From positions 186,001-250,000 of the forward strand of contig NZ_QPIE01000003.1 of NCBI RefSeq assembly GCF_003336205.1: DNA of 64,000 bases, in the 5' to 3' direction. The translations under genes were made by a program, and so were the position numbers. Shown here piece by piece: positions 1 to 9,063 of this stretch (position 1 is the stretch's first letter; every line of letters starts with the position of its first letter). The DNA comes from Chryseobacterium lacus (GTDB lineage Bacteria; Bacteroidota; Bacteroidia; Flavobacteriales; Weeksellaceae). The notes beneath the pieces were generated by a model that was not told the origin of the DNA, searched no databases, and saw only the letters and a program-made list of their open reading frames with translations.

Positions 1-544
1 GAATTTCCTCATGAGAAATATTGATATTGATTCTTTTAAGTCCTGCCAGGGAGAAAATTGTAGCATCAAAATCCTGTTCTTCCAATTTCCGAAGACGGGT
101 TTGTACATTGCCACGAATATCTGAAAATTCAGTATCCGGAAATTCCTTCAGCCAGAAAGCTCTTCTGCGAAGACTGCTGGTGGCAATTTTAAGATCTTTG
201 AGGTCAAGGGTTTGTGCGGATTGTTTTCTTACCAGAACGTCCTGATGAAAATCTCTCTGTAAATAACTGACAATCTTTATTTGATCTGGCAACTGTGTAG
301 GAACGTCTTTCAGAGAATGAACTGCAATATCTATTTCTTTATTTAAAAGGGCAATATCCAGATCTTTGGTGAAAATCCCTGTGATTCCCATCGCATACAA
401 AGGCTGGGTCAGGTTCTGATCGCCGGTAGAAATAATGGGAATTATTTCAGTAGTATAATTCAGATTCTGAAGATGTCTTGCCACTTCACGGGCCTGCCAT
501 AGCGCCAAAGGTGAATTTCGGGTGCCGATTCTAATGCTTTTCAT
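1..544 (-). CDS. hemC: Hydroxymethylbilane synthase (porphobilinogen deaminase), C-terminus cut by window edge
   Basis: HemC joins four porphobilinogen molecules into hydroxymethylbilane in the cytosol, an early step of haem synthesis. The ATG lies at 542-544 on the minus strand. The product opens MKSIRIGTRNSPLALWQA, the classic family N-terminus, and continues with AVHSLKDVPTQLP, ATSSLRRRAF and SLAGLKRI, which are substrate- and cofactor-contact stretches of domains 1 and 2. About 181 codons are present before the frame leaves the window. The dipyrromethane-cofactor cysteine lies further on and cannot be checked. The start overlaps the last 14 bases of hemA, so the two genes are almost certainly co-transcribed and translationally coupled. 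Confidence 0.95.
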   Translation of the reverse strand, partial: MKSIRIGTRNSPLALWQAREVARHLQNLNYTTEIIPIISTGDQNLTQPLYAMGITGIFTKDLDIALLNKEIDIAVHSLKDVPTQLPDQIKIVSYLQRDFHQDVLVRKQSAQTLDLKDLKIATSSLRRRAFWLKEFPDTEFSDIRGNVQTRLRKLEEQDFDATIFSLAGLKRININISHEEI

Positions 545-1805
545 TAAATTCGTTATTGGGGTGTTCTACTAAAATTTCGTGCATCAACTGGCTGATTTCC
601 TCTGCTTTCCAGGGATGATCGATAATATATTTTGCAAACCGATTGGTAATTTTCTGCACCAGTTTTTCTGAAAGCACCATATCATGTACATCCACATACT
701 TGTGTTTTTTGTGAATATTGTGCATTTCATTGCGCTCCATATTCTTTAAAACAGCTTTAAAATGATGAATTTTCGGAGCCAGTTTTCTTTTCTTTTCCCA
801 TTCCGTGAAATCCTTGGTCATTTCTTTAATGATTTTTTCGGCTTTCGGAATTTCTTTTTTCCGCTGCTCCATTGTATTGCTGATATGTGCAGAAAGTTCA
901 TCTACGTCTACCAAATTTACATTAGGGTTTGTGGTAATATTTTTTTCAACATTATTGGGAATAGAAAGATCTATAACAAGAGTCTCTTTTCCGTTCGGGA
1001 AATGATTTTGATGAATGATAGGATGTGCCGCTCCGGTTGCGACAATCAGAATATCGGTGTTCTTAAGTTCAGTTTCCAAATCGCTAAAAGCAATGTGAGG
1101 AATTTTATATTTTTCCGCGATTTTTTCCGCCTTTTCTGAAGTACGGTTCATTACTTTTATTCTCGGTTTGTAGATGTGTTTTACCAAATTTTCAACTGTA
1201 TTCTGGCCAATTTCTCCGGTTCCGAGGAGGAGGATATTCTTATCAGAAATTTGTTTCTGATGATTCAAAATATAATGTACCGCAGCATAAGAAACTGAGG
1301 CCGCTCCGTTAGAAATCCCGGTTTCGTTTTTTATTTTTTTAGAAATCTGAATGGAAGAATTAATGGCCCGTTCCAGATAGGGATTGCTGTTTTTTTTCTC
1401 TTTTTTGAACCTGTTGTAAGCGTTTTTGATCTGTCCGATAATTTCAAAATCACCAATAATCTGGCTTTCCAGTCCGGCAGCTACCCGAAATAGATGATTC
1501 AGCGCTTCCTCTCTTGTAAAGATATTGGCATATTTGATAAAATCCGTGAGTGCTACGCCTGTAGTTTTGCAGAACTCTTCGGCTACCAACAGATAATTGT
1601 GCGAGGTTGTATATATTTCAGTACGGTTACACGTGGAAACCACAAATGCGTCTCCCATATTCCCCTCGTGAATGGAGTGTACAAAATCCTTGATGTGTTC
1701 ATCAAAGAACGCAAACTTGCTCCGGGTTTCTGCATCAGCTTTTTCGTAGCTCACGCTTAACACGGCAAAATTAGCGGTTTTGTGTATTTCAGGGTGCTGT
1801 TTCAT
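531..1805 (-). CDS. hemA: Glutamyl-tRNA reductase
   Basis: This enzyme reduces glutamyl-tRNA to glutamate-1-semialdehyde with NADPH, the committed step of C5 haem synthesis. The 424-residue product has normal family length. It carries the catalytic cysteine in STCNRTEIY (Cys59), the SQIIGDFEIIGQIK signature, and an NADPH-binding Rossmann loop LLGTGEIGQN near residue 195. The C-terminal helical dimerisation domain is intact. The start is divergent from the usual GxxxxxAP form but typical of Bacteroidota. It is the first gene of a hemA-hemC unit divergent from mreB. A -7 box lies only about nine bases before the ATG, suggesting a very short leader. Confidence 0.96.
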   Translation of the reverse strand: MKQHPEIHKTANFAVLSVSYEKADAETRSKFAFFDEHIKDFVHSIHEGNMGDAFVVSTCNRTEIYTTSHNYLLVAEEFCKTTGVALTDFIKYANIFTREEALNHLFRVAAGLESQIIGDFEIIGQIKNAYNRFKKEKKNSNPYLERAINSSIQISKKIKNETGISNGAASVSYAAVHYILNHQKQISDKNILLLGTGEIGQNTVENLVKHIYKPRIKVMNRTSEKAEKIAEKYKIPHIAFSDLETELKNTDILIVATGAAHPIIHQNHFPNGKETLVIDLSIPNNVEKNITTNPNVNLVDVDELSAHISNTMEQRKKEIPKAEKIIKEMTKDFTEWEKKRKLAPKIHHFKAVLKNMERNEMHNIHKKHKYVDVHDMVLSEKLVQKITNRFAKYIIDHPWKAEEISQLMHEILVEHPNNEFNEKH

Positions 1806-1813
1806 AGCAAACG

Positions 1814-1821
1814 CAAAAGTA
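1814..1821 (-). promoter_or_regulatory. Putative -7 box (TACTTTTG) of hemA
   Basis: The minus-strand sequence TACTTTTG fits the Bacteroidota TAnnTTTG box. It sits nine bases before the hemA ATG, so a transcript from it would be nearly leaderless. No convincing -33 TTG was seen. Confidence 0.4.
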
Positions 1822-2022
1822 CTGATTTTTAATTTAAAGGCCTATGATTAAAGTCATTCATAAAACCTAAGCCGGTTGTCCATAAAACCTTAAAAAGACC
1901 TTTTTTTCGGGAAAATCTTCTGGTTTCCGGTTTAAAATTGATGTTGTTTTCACCAAGGTAAATTTAATAAAACTTTAACCAAATTTCAAGATACTTAAAT
2001 CCCTGAGATGTTTCTAAATTTA

Positions 2023-2030
2023 TATCTTTG
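2023..2030 (+). promoter_or_regulatory. Putative -7 box (TATCTTTG) of the mreB operon
   Basis: TATCTTTG matches TAnnTTTG 35 bases before the mreB ATG, in the AT-rich divergent region between hemA and mreB. The mreB leader is A-rich with no clear Shine-Dalgarno site. Confidence 0.55.
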
Positions 2031-2065
2031 TAAACTTAATTTCTACTTAAAAATCAAAAAAAAAT

Positions 2066-3091
2066 ATGGGTTTATTTGATATGTTCACGCAGGAAATCGC
2101 GATTGACCTCGGAACAGCTAACACATTGATTATCCACAATAATAAAATCGTTATAGACCAACCCTCTATTGTCGCCATCGAACGCTCCACAGGAAAACCC
2201 ATCGCGGTAGGTGAACAGGCAAAGCACATGCAGGGAAAAACCCACGAAGATATTAAAACCATCCGCCCGCTGAAGGACGGAGTTATTGCAGATTTTCATG
2301 CTTCCGAACACATGATCAAGGAATTTATCAAAAAAATTCCCGGAATTAAAGGAAAATTAATACAGCCTGCGCTCAGAATTGTGATTTGTATTCCATCAGG
2401 AATTACAGAAGTTGAGAAACGTGCCGTTCGGGACAGTGCCCAAAAAGTGAATGCGAAAGAAGTTCGTCTTATTTATGAGCCAATGGCAGCGGCAATAGGA
2501 GTTGGCATTGATGTTCAGAAACCTGAAGGAAATATGATTATTGATATCGGTGGCGGAACTACAGAAATCGCAGTCGTAGCTTTGGGCGGTATCGTTTGTG
2601 ACAAATCTGTGAAAATTGCAGGAGATGTGTTTACCAGTGATATTGCCTATTATTTGAGAACCCATCACAATCTTTATATCGGAGAAAGAACTGCGGAAAG
2701 AGTGAAAATTGAAGTTGGATCTGCAGTGGAAGAATTGGATATGGACATGGAGGATATCCCGGTGCAGGGACGCGACCTGATCACAGGAAAACCAAAAGAA
2801 ATTATGGTGGGCTACAAGGAAATTGCACGAGCACTGGACAAATCTATTATCAGAATTGAAGATGCCGTAATGGAAACGCTTTCACTTACACCTCCGGAAT
2901 TGGCAGCAGATATTTATAAAACCGGAATTTACCTTGCTGGTGGCGGTGCACTGCTGAGGGGTTTATCCGACAGACTTCACAGAAAGACAGGTCTTCCAGT
3001 ATTTGTTGCGGAAGATCCACTGAGAGCGGTAGTTCGTGGTACAGGTATTGCGCTTAAAAATATGGATAAATTCAATTTCCTTATAAAATAA
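2066..3091 (+). CDS. mreB: Rod shape-determining actin-like protein MreB
   Basis: MreB is an actin homologue that forms membrane-associated filaments and directs the elongation peptidoglycan machinery. The 341-residue length is standard. Visible motifs are phosphate-1 IDLGTANTLI (residues about 14-22), phosphate-2 IIDIGGGTTEIAVVALGG, and the adenosine loop IYLAGGGALLRGL near residue 290. The N-terminus GLFDMFTQE provides the amphipathic start typical of the family. It is the first gene of mreB-mreC-mreD-mrdA-rodA, with a 24-base gap to mreC, and a TATCTTTG promoter box lies upstream. Confidence 0.98.
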   Translation: MGLFDMFTQEIAIDLGTANTLIIHNNKIVIDQPSIVAIERSTGKPIAVGEQAKHMQGKTHEDIKTIRPLKDGVIADFHASEHMIKEFIKKIPGIKGKLIQPALRIVICIPSGITEVEKRAVRDSAQKVNAKEVRLIYEPMAAAIGVGIDVQKPEGNMIIDIGGGTTEIAVVALGGIVCDKSVKIAGDVFTSDIAYYLRTHHNLYIGERTAERVKIEVGSAVEELDMDMEDIPVQGRDLITGKPKEIMVGYKEIARALDKSIIRIEDAVMETLSLTPPELAADIYKTGIYLAGGGALLRGLSDRLHRKTGLPVFVAEDPLRAVVRGTGIALKNMDKFNFLIK

Positions 3092-3115
3092 GTTTAAATT
3101 TCTTTGTTTTAGGGA

Positions 3116-3970
3116 ATGGGGTTTTTGATGAGATTATTTTCAAAGAACAGTTTTTTCATGTTCTTTTTACTATTGCAAATTATTGCATTGATTCTCATTT
3201 TCACCCGAAATTCAATGCAACAATCGTGGTTTGCTGCACAAACAGCGGCATTCAATTCCTGGGTGTCCGGATATATTGATGAAGGAACTTCTTATTTGAA
3301 ACTGAAGCAAATTAACGAGGATCTGGTAGCTCAGAATAAAGTTCTTATGGAGGAACTTTATGGAAAAGAGAGTCATGAAAAACCTGAATTCAGAAAAGTT
3401 CATGATACCCTAGGTGGCGGACAGATTTATACTTTCGTTGACGGTGAAATCATTTTCAATAGCATCAACAGGAAAGACAACTATTTTACCATCAACCGCG
3501 GAAAAAGAGACGGCGTACTTCCTAAAATGGGCGTTATTGCTCCCAATGGAATTGCGGGAATTGTCATTAATGCGACCAATAGTTACGCCCTTGTACAATC
3601 GGTGCTGAGTACCAATAAAATAAGACTGAACGCCTCACTGAAAAATTCCGGTTATTTCGGTACGCTGATTTGGAAGGGTGAAAATTCCAGAATTATGCAT
3701 CTCGCCGATATTCCGAAATATGTTCCGCTGAATGTAGGTGATACCGTAGTAACAGACGGGAAGTCAGCTATTTTCCCTCAGGGCATTATGATTGGTACTG
3801 TTGCCGGATATGAAGTAGACAGCAAAACCGGGTTTTGGGATATTTCCGTGGAACTGAGTGAGAAAATGGGAACATTGAGCAAAATATATGTAGTGAAAAA
3901 TCTGAAAAAATTGGAAATCCAAAAAATTCAGGATACGTTGCAAGCTACAATAGATCGAGAGAATGATTAG
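3116..3970 (+). CDS. mreC: Rod shape-determining protein MreC
   Basis: MreC is a bitopic inner-membrane protein whose periplasmic beta domain activates PBP2/RodA. The 284-residue product has one N-terminal membrane helix (about residues 10-30, FFMFFLLLQIIALILIF), a short coiled coil (around 55-80), and the beta-rich core including NRGKRDGVLPKMGVIAPNG and VGDTVVTDG. An in-frame ATG four codons in (3128) is an alternative start. The last eight bases overlap mreD. Confidence 0.93.
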   Translation: MGFLMRLFSKNSFFMFFLLLQIIALILIFTRNSMQQSWFAAQTAAFNSWVSGYIDEGTSYLKLKQINEDLVAQNKVLMEELYGKESHEKPEFRKVHDTLGGGQIYTFVDGEIIFNSINRKDNYFTINRGKRDGVLPKMGVIAPNGIAGIVINATNSYALVQSVLSTNKIRLNASLKNSGYFGTLIWKGENSRIMHLADIPKYVPLNVGDTVVTDGKSAIFPQGIMIGTVAGYEVDSKTGFWDISVELSEKMGTLSKIYVVKNLKKLEIQKIQDTLQATIDREND

Positions 3971-4469
3971 CAGAACACTTCTTACTGATTTTTTACTGAT
4001 TGCCTTTCTGGTGGCGCTTCAGGTTTTCGTGCTGAACAGAATTACCGTTTCCAGCGAATATACGCCGGTGCTGTATCCGGTGTTTGTCATGTTCTATCCT
4101 TTTTTCAGAAACAGGTATCAATTTTTGGCGCTCAGTTTTTTGCTTGGGCTTTGTATCGACGCTTTTTTAGGAACCTGGGGAATCAATGCATTTGCTACCA
4201 CCGCTATTGCTTATTTCAGGACTCTTATTTTCAGAACGTCAACTGATACCACGACCGATTTTTTCTCTTTCAGTTCGTTGCAATGGCCACAATTTTTATT
4301 GTTTATCCTTACCAGTATTTTCTTTCATCAGCTTCTGGTTCAGTTTATTGAGTTCTTCAAACTCAGCCGTATTTTCGATATATTGCTGAATGTGTTGATT
4401 TCCAGCATTATTTCTTTTATATTTATCGTTTTGTATGCTTTGATTTTTAAAATCAAACAAAGGATTTGA
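3963..4469 (+). CDS. mreD: Rod shape-determining membrane protein MreD
   Basis: This is the small polytopic inner-membrane partner of MreC in the elongasome. The 168 residues contain about five hydrophobic segments, with the polar insert DTTTDFFSF around the middle. Sequence conservation in this family is weak, so the call rests on size, topology and its place between mreC (8-base overlap) and mrdA (TTGA overlap). No transport motif competes with this reading. Confidence 0.88.
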   Translation: MISRTLLTDFLLIAFLVALQVFVLNRITVSSEYTPVLYPVFVMFYPFFRNRYQFLALSFLLGLCIDAFLGTWGINAFATTAIAYFRTLIFRTSTDTTTDFFSFSSLQWPQFLLFILTSIFFHQLLVQFIEFFKLSRIFDILLNVLISSIISFIFIVLYALIFKIKQRI

Positions 4470-6484
4470 AACCACAATTTTTAAAAATAATCATCGTTTT
4501 AGGAATTCTTGCTGTAATTTTTATAGCAAGGCTGGCGTATTTGCAGCTGTTCACAGATCGTTATGCGCTGAATGCAGCCAATACTTCCATAAAAATAGAA
4601 TATGTCATTCCACAGAGAGGCGTTATTTTTGACCGAAACGGAAGAATTTTGGTAGGAAATCAGCCGGCTTATGAAATCTCTTTTACACAAGCTCTGATGC
4701 GCCCGGATTTTGACACCATCGGTTTTTGCAATTTAATGGAAATCAGTAAAAGTGACTTTGTAAAACGTATCGAACAAATCAGCAAGGAAAAATATTATTC
4801 CCGCCTTACTCCGATGACTTTTATGAAGAATCTGAGCAGGGAAAAAATGGCCAAGATTCAGGAAATTATTTTTAAATATCCCGCGTTCAGTATTGTTTCC
4901 AGACCGCAGAGACAGTATGAAGTTTCTACTTCGGGCAATCTTTTGGGTTATACCAATGAGGTAAACGAAAATGACATTAAAAAAGATTCCCTCTATTATC
5001 TTCCCGGAGATTTTATTGGAAAATCCGGAGTTGAAAAATCTTATGAAAAACACCTTCGCGGTGAAAAAGGACTGAAATACATCCAAAAAGACATCAAGTT
5101 GAGAAGCATCGGTTCTTACAAGGATGGAAAACTGGACAAAGAAGAAGTTTCGGGAGAAGATATTACCCTTACCATTGACTATGATTTGCAGAGAATAGCC
5201 GAGGAAATGATGGTAAATAAAAGAGGCGGCATTGTAGCATTGGACCCCAATACGGGCGAAATTCTGGTGCTAGCTTCCGGCCCCGATATCGATCCCAATC
5301 TTTTTACCGGCCCCGACAAATCTAAAAATCTCTACAATCTGCAGAAAGATTTGTTTAATATGCCGATGTTCGACCGATCCATACAGTCTGCTCATATGCC
5401 CGGTTCTACCTTTAAAATGTTTACCGCACTTGCCGGAATGCAAATGGGCGTGATGGATGAAAATACCATTTTCCCGTGCGGACGTGGATTTAATTATAAA
5501 GGATTGCGAATAAAAGGACATGGCGGTGCAGATCCGCTGGTTCCGTCAATACGGGTTTCCAGCAACTGCTATTTCTCTTATGCATTTATTGCCATTATGA
5601 ATAAATATCCGGGAAATCCTTCCAAAGCTATTGACGAATGGAAAGCCATTATGGAAAGTTTCGGATTCGGTGTTTTTCTGAATAATGACTTGGCTACAGG
5701 AGTGAGAGGCAGAATTCCTGATGGAAAATTTTATGAAAAAAGAAGCGGAAAAAAAGACTGGTTTTCTGATATTACCAGAAACGGCTCCGTTTTCAATGGA
5801 ATGGGACAGGGTGATGTGATGCTGACACCTTTGCAATTGGCCAATGGCGTTGCTGCAATTGCCAATAAAGGCTGGTTTTATACTCCCCATATTGTAAAAC
5901 TAATCGATGGAAAACCCAATCCGGATCCCAGATTTAAGGTGAAGCATAAAACACTGGTTGATGCAAAACATTACGAACCTATTTTGAAGGGTATGGAAGC
6001 GGTAGTTCTCGCCGGAACAGCGCGCGGACTGAAATCCAACGATTTTACTCAATTGGCCAAAACGGGTACAGCACAAGTTCCGCAGGGAAAAGACAATTCT
6101 GTTTTTGTGCTCATTGCACCTGCTGATAAACCGAAAATTGTTGTGGTTGCCTTGATGGAACATGCAGGTTTTGGATCAACTTGGGCAGGTCCTGCTGCTA
6201 CGGTAATTGCCGAAAAATACCTGACCGGAGATCTGAAACGGGAACATCTTTATAATAAACTCGTCAACGCCAGTTTTATGCCTGAATACCGCAGACAATG
6301 GATTGCAGATTTGAAGAGAAAAGGCTTGTATAAGGAACCTGACAAGGATTCGATTCGACTTTTAGAAATAAAGGATAGCCTTAGATTTATCAAAAGTGAA
6401 CCGGTGAGAAACAAACTTCTTCAGAAAAGAGATTCTCTCCAATCGAAAATGAGGAACACAAAAACTAAACAACAAAACCAATGA
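4466..6484 (+). CDS. mrdA: Penicillin-binding protein 2 (elongation transpeptidase)
   Basis: PBP2 is the class B transpeptidase that cross-links peptidoglycan during elongation together with RodA. The protein has an N-terminal membrane anchor (residues about 7-28), the pedestal motif RGVIFDRNGRIL, and a transpeptidase domain with GSTFK (Ser314), SSNC and KTGTAQ (Lys532). At 672 residues it is normal length. A basic K/R/Q-rich tail ends the protein. The start is the TTG at 4466, which overlaps the mreD stop as TTGA; no in-frame ATG exists before residue 78, beyond the membrane anchor. The stop overlaps rodA as ATGA, giving strict coupling along the operon. Confidence 0.96.
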   Translation: MKPQFLKIIIVLGILAVIFIARLAYLQLFTDRYALNAANTSIKIEYVIPQRGVIFDRNGRILVGNQPAYEISFTQALMRPDFDTIGFCNLMEISKSDFVKRIEQISKEKYYSRLTPMTFMKNLSREKMAKIQEIIFKYPAFSIVSRPQRQYEVSTSGNLLGYTNEVNENDIKKDSLYYLPGDFIGKSGVEKSYEKHLRGEKGLKYIQKDIKLRSIGSYKDGKLDKEEVSGEDITLTIDYDLQRIAEEMMVNKRGGIVALDPNTGEILVLASGPDIDPNLFTGPDKSKNLYNLQKDLFNMPMFDRSIQSAHMPGSTFKMFTALAGMQMGVMDENTIFPCGRGFNYKGLRIKGHGGADPLVPSIRVSSNCYFSYAFIAIMNKYPGNPSKAIDEWKAIMESFGFGVFLNNDLATGVRGRIPDGKFYEKRSGKKDWFSDITRNGSVFNGMGQGDVMLTPLQLANGVAAIANKGWFYTPHIVKLIDGKPNPDPRFKVKHKTLVDAKHYEPILKGMEAVVLAGTARGLKSNDFTQLAKTGTAQVPQGKDNSVFVLIAPADKPKIVVVALMEHAGFGSTWAGPAATVIAEKYLTGDLKREHLYNKLVNASFMPEYRRQWIADLKRKGLYKEPDKDSIRLLEIKDSLRFIKSEPVRNKLLQKRDSLQSKMRNTKTKQQNQ

Positions 6485-7710
6485 AGTGGGCCGCGGGAAT
6501 AGATAAATTAAGTTTGGGGCTGTATCTCCTCATCTGTTCTTTTGCTGTAGCGAATATCTATAGTGTGGATCAGGCTTTGGGGCAGAAACAGTTCTTCTTT
6601 TTCATGATTTCTCTTTTTGTAGGAATTGTTATTTTTCTTTCAAGAAGTAATTTTTTTGAAAATTTTTCAGGGATATTTTATATTCTCGGGGTTTTATTGT
6701 TATTAGGATTATTTCCTTTTGGAACGGAAATTCTCGGACAAAAAAATTGGTATAAATTCGGTGGTTTCACGATGCAGCCAGTAGAGTTTGCTAAAATCGG
6801 AACAGCCCTCATGCTTTCCAACTATGTTTCCGGCCCTGATTTTAATCTGAAACATAAAAAATCACTGCGAACTGCTTTTTTTATTATTGGTATTCCAGCG
6901 ATTATCGTGTTGGCTATTCCCGATGTGGGATCACTGCTCGTGTTTTCCGCTTTTCTTATTGCGTTATATAGAGAAGGGCTGAGCGGCTGGCTTTTCGGTA
7001 TTGGTCTTTTGCTGGTGAGCGTTTTTTTGCTTTCGTTGGCTATAGATCCGCTCTATATTGCGATTACGGTCTTGTTAATAGGGGGGATTTTTGTTTTTCT
7101 GAATTATCGGAAAATCTCATGGAATGTCATCAGCATCGGAATGTTGGTCGGATCTGTGGGAATATTGTGCGGTATTGCTTTTGCCGGGCCTGTAATTCTG
7201 GAGAAACTACCGAAGCATCAGCGGGAACGGATTGAAGTTCTTTATAAAGGCGAAAGAGCATTTCGGGATACTTCAGGATATAATCTTTTGTATTCCAAAA
7301 CCGCTATCGGTTCCGGTGGTTTTTCAGGAAAAGGATATCAGCAAGGTTCTGTAACCCAGGGGAAATTTGTGCCTGAACAGGAAACTGATTACATTTTCTG
7401 TACCGTGGGAGAAGAGTGGGGATTTGTAGGGAGCACTTTGTTGATTCTGGCGTACACTATTTTTATTGCCCGCATTTATTATCTTGCTGAAAGGCAGAAA
7501 ACCGCTTTCAATCGGGTGTTCGGATACTGTTTCGCTTCCATTCTTTTCGTGCATTTTGCCATTAATATCGGAATGGTCATGGGACTTTTCCCCACTGTGG
7601 GAATTCCGCTGCCGTATTTCAGTTATGGTGGAAGTTCGCTTCTGGCGTTTTCTATTATGGCTTTTATATTTTTTAAATTGAATTACAACGATCGCAATTC
7701 ATTGGTTTAA
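6481..7710 (+). CDS. rodA: Peptidoglycan glycosyltransferase RodA (SEDS family)
   Basis: RodA polymerises lipid II glycan chains for cell elongation in partnership with PBP2. The 409-residue product is an all-helical membrane protein with SEDS landmarks: KNWYKFGGFTMQPVEFAK, the EQETDYIFCTVGEEWGFVG segment carrying the catalytic-region aspartate, and the C-terminal GLFPTVGIPLPYFSYGGSS signature. It is the last gene of the mre operon and converges on sufS with only six bases between the stop codons. Confidence 0.96.
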   Translation: MKWAAGIDKLSLGLYLLICSFAVANIYSVDQALGQKQFFFFMISLFVGIVIFLSRSNFFENFSGIFYILGVLLLLGLFPFGTEILGQKNWYKFGGFTMQPVEFAKIGTALMLSNYVSGPDFNLKHKKSLRTAFFIIGIPAIIVLAIPDVGSLLVFSAFLIALYREGLSGWLFGIGLLLVSVFLLSLAIDPLYIAITVLLIGGIFVFLNYRKISWNVISIGMLVGSVGILCGIAFAGPVILEKLPKHQRERIEVLYKGERAFRDTSGYNLLYSKTAIGSGGFSGKGYQQGSVTQGKFVPEQETDYIFCTVGEEWGFVGSTLLILAYTIFIARIYYLAERQKTAFNRVFGYCFASILFVHFAINIGMVMGLFPTVGIPLPYFSYGGSSLLAFSIMAFIFFKLNYNDRNSLV

Positions 7711-7716
7711 AGGTGT

Positions 7717-8943
7717 TTATCTTAACATTCTTTGAGCTTTGACAATTCCTTCCGCGAAAATATCAATTTCTTCCAATGTATTGTAAACTGCAAAACTCGC
7801 CCGTATGGTTCCGGCAATATTATAAAAATCCATAATGGGTTGCGTACAGTGATGCCCGGTTCTAACGGCAATTCCCAGTTTATCAAGAATCATTCCGGCA
7901 TCAGAAGCGATTCCTGCGCTATTGAGCGTGAAGGAAACTACTCCGGTTCGGGGAGCTTTCTCGCCATATATTTTTAAATTTCCGATGTCCAGAAGTTTCT
8001 GCTGAGCAGATGCTAATAATTTATTTTCATGCGTTTGAATATTCTCAATACCTACCGAGTTCATGAAATCCACAGCAGCGCCTAATGCAATGTTCCCGGC
8101 AATATTTGGCGTCCCTGCTTCAAATTTAAATGGCAAAGCGGCATAGCTGGTTTTGGCAAAAGAACAGGTTTCTATCATTTCGCCACCACCATGAAAAGGC
8201 TGAAGGGAATTGAGGATTTCTTCCTTTCCATACAAGATTCCGGTTCCTGTAGGGGCGTACATTTTATGTCCGGAAAACACGAAAAAATCGCAGTCCAGTT
8301 CCTGGACGTCAATTTTAAAATGAGGAACCGCCTGCGCTCCGTCAATAATAATGAAAGCCCCCGAATTTTTCCGGATCATTGAAATCATTTCTTTTATTGG
8401 ATTCACAATTCCAAGAGCGTTGGAAACATAATTGAAAGAAGCTACTTTTGTTTTTTCACTGAGGTTTTTCTCTAAAAAATCCAACTGCAGTAGTCCGTTT
8501 TCATCCATTGGAATTACCTTCAGAACAGCACCGGTCCTCTCGCATAACATTTGCCACGGAACAATATTAGAATGATGTTCCAGATGAGAAATAATAATTT
8601 CGTCGCCTTCCTTCAAAAGCCGGGAATTGGAGATTGCATAGGCCAAAAGATTGATTCCTTCTGTCGTTCCGCGGGTGAAGATGATTTCGTAATCGTGTTG
8701 AGCGTTAATGAAAGTTTGAATCTTTTTTCTCGCATTTTCCATTTCTGTGGTTGCTAGCTGGCTCAGCGAATGTATTCCTCTGTGAACATTGGCATTCAGT
8801 TCTTCATAATATTTTTTTTCAGTTTCAATAACGGAAGCTGGTTTTTGAGAAGTGGCGGCATTATCCAGATAAATTAGAGGATGGCCATTCACTTTGGTAT
8901 TAAGAATTGGGAACTGTTTACGAATATGAAAAATGTCGAACAT
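7717..8943 (-). CDS. sufS: Cysteine desulfurase SufS
   Basis: SufS is a PLP enzyme that takes sulfur from cysteine for Fe-S cluster building. The 408-residue length is normal. The PLP lysine is in FSGHKMYAPTG (Lys227) and the persulfide cysteine in TGHHCTQP (Cys366). The short loop around this Cys is that of group II (SufS/CsdA) enzymes. It stands alone on the minus strand with its own TAAATTTG box, about 38 kb from sufABCD, and no sufE or sufU lies beside it. Confidence 0.95.
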   Translation of the reverse strand: MFDIFHIRKQFPILNTKVNGHPLIYLDNAATSQKPASVIETEKKYYEELNANVHRGIHSLSQLATTEMENARKKIQTFINAQHDYEIIFTRGTTEGINLLAYAISNSRLLKEGDEIIISHLEHHSNIVPWQMLCERTGAVLKVIPMDENGLLQLDFLEKNLSEKTKVASFNYVSNALGIVNPIKEMISMIRKNSGAFIIIDGAQAVPHFKIDVQELDCDFFVFSGHKMYAPTGTGILYGKEEILNSLQPFHGGGEMIETCSFAKTSYAALPFKFEAGTPNIAGNIALGAAVDFMNSVGIENIQTHENKLLASAQQKLLDIGNLKIYGEKAPRTGVVSFTLNSAGIASDAGMILDKLGIAVRTGHHCTQPIMDFYNIAGTIRASFAVYNTLEEIDIFAEGIVKAQRMLR

Positions 8944-8963
8944 GATACTTATTTAGAAAGGTT

Positions 8964-8971
8964 CAAATTTA
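8964..8971 (-). promoter_or_regulatory. Putative -7 box (TAAATTTG) of sufS
   Basis: TAAATTTG on the minus strand lies about 20 bases before the sufS ATG, just after the rplY terminator, supporting a separate sufS transcript. Confidence 0.55.
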
Positions 8972-9010
8972 CGCTTTTTTTATGACTGGTCGTCTCAGCT
9001 GCAATTTACA

Positions 9011-9040
9011 GAAACAAAAAACCCGCTGAAATCAGCGGGC
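9011..9040 (-). terminator. Rho-independent terminator of rplY
   Basis: The arms CCCGCTGA and TCAGCGGG (9022-9039) form a tight GC-rich hairpin. On the minus strand it is followed by TTTTTT. It lies about 25 bases after the rplY stop. Confidence 0.85.
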
Positions 9041-9063
9041 AATATTTACTTTTTTAGAAAGAA

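Noticed and set aside
762-1139. Plus-strand ORF of 125 codons inside hemA
   Set aside because: It is antisense to a well-conserved gene and is rich in Phe/Ile, as expected of a shadow of A-rich coding sequence. The many similar ORFs elsewhere were rejected for the same reason.
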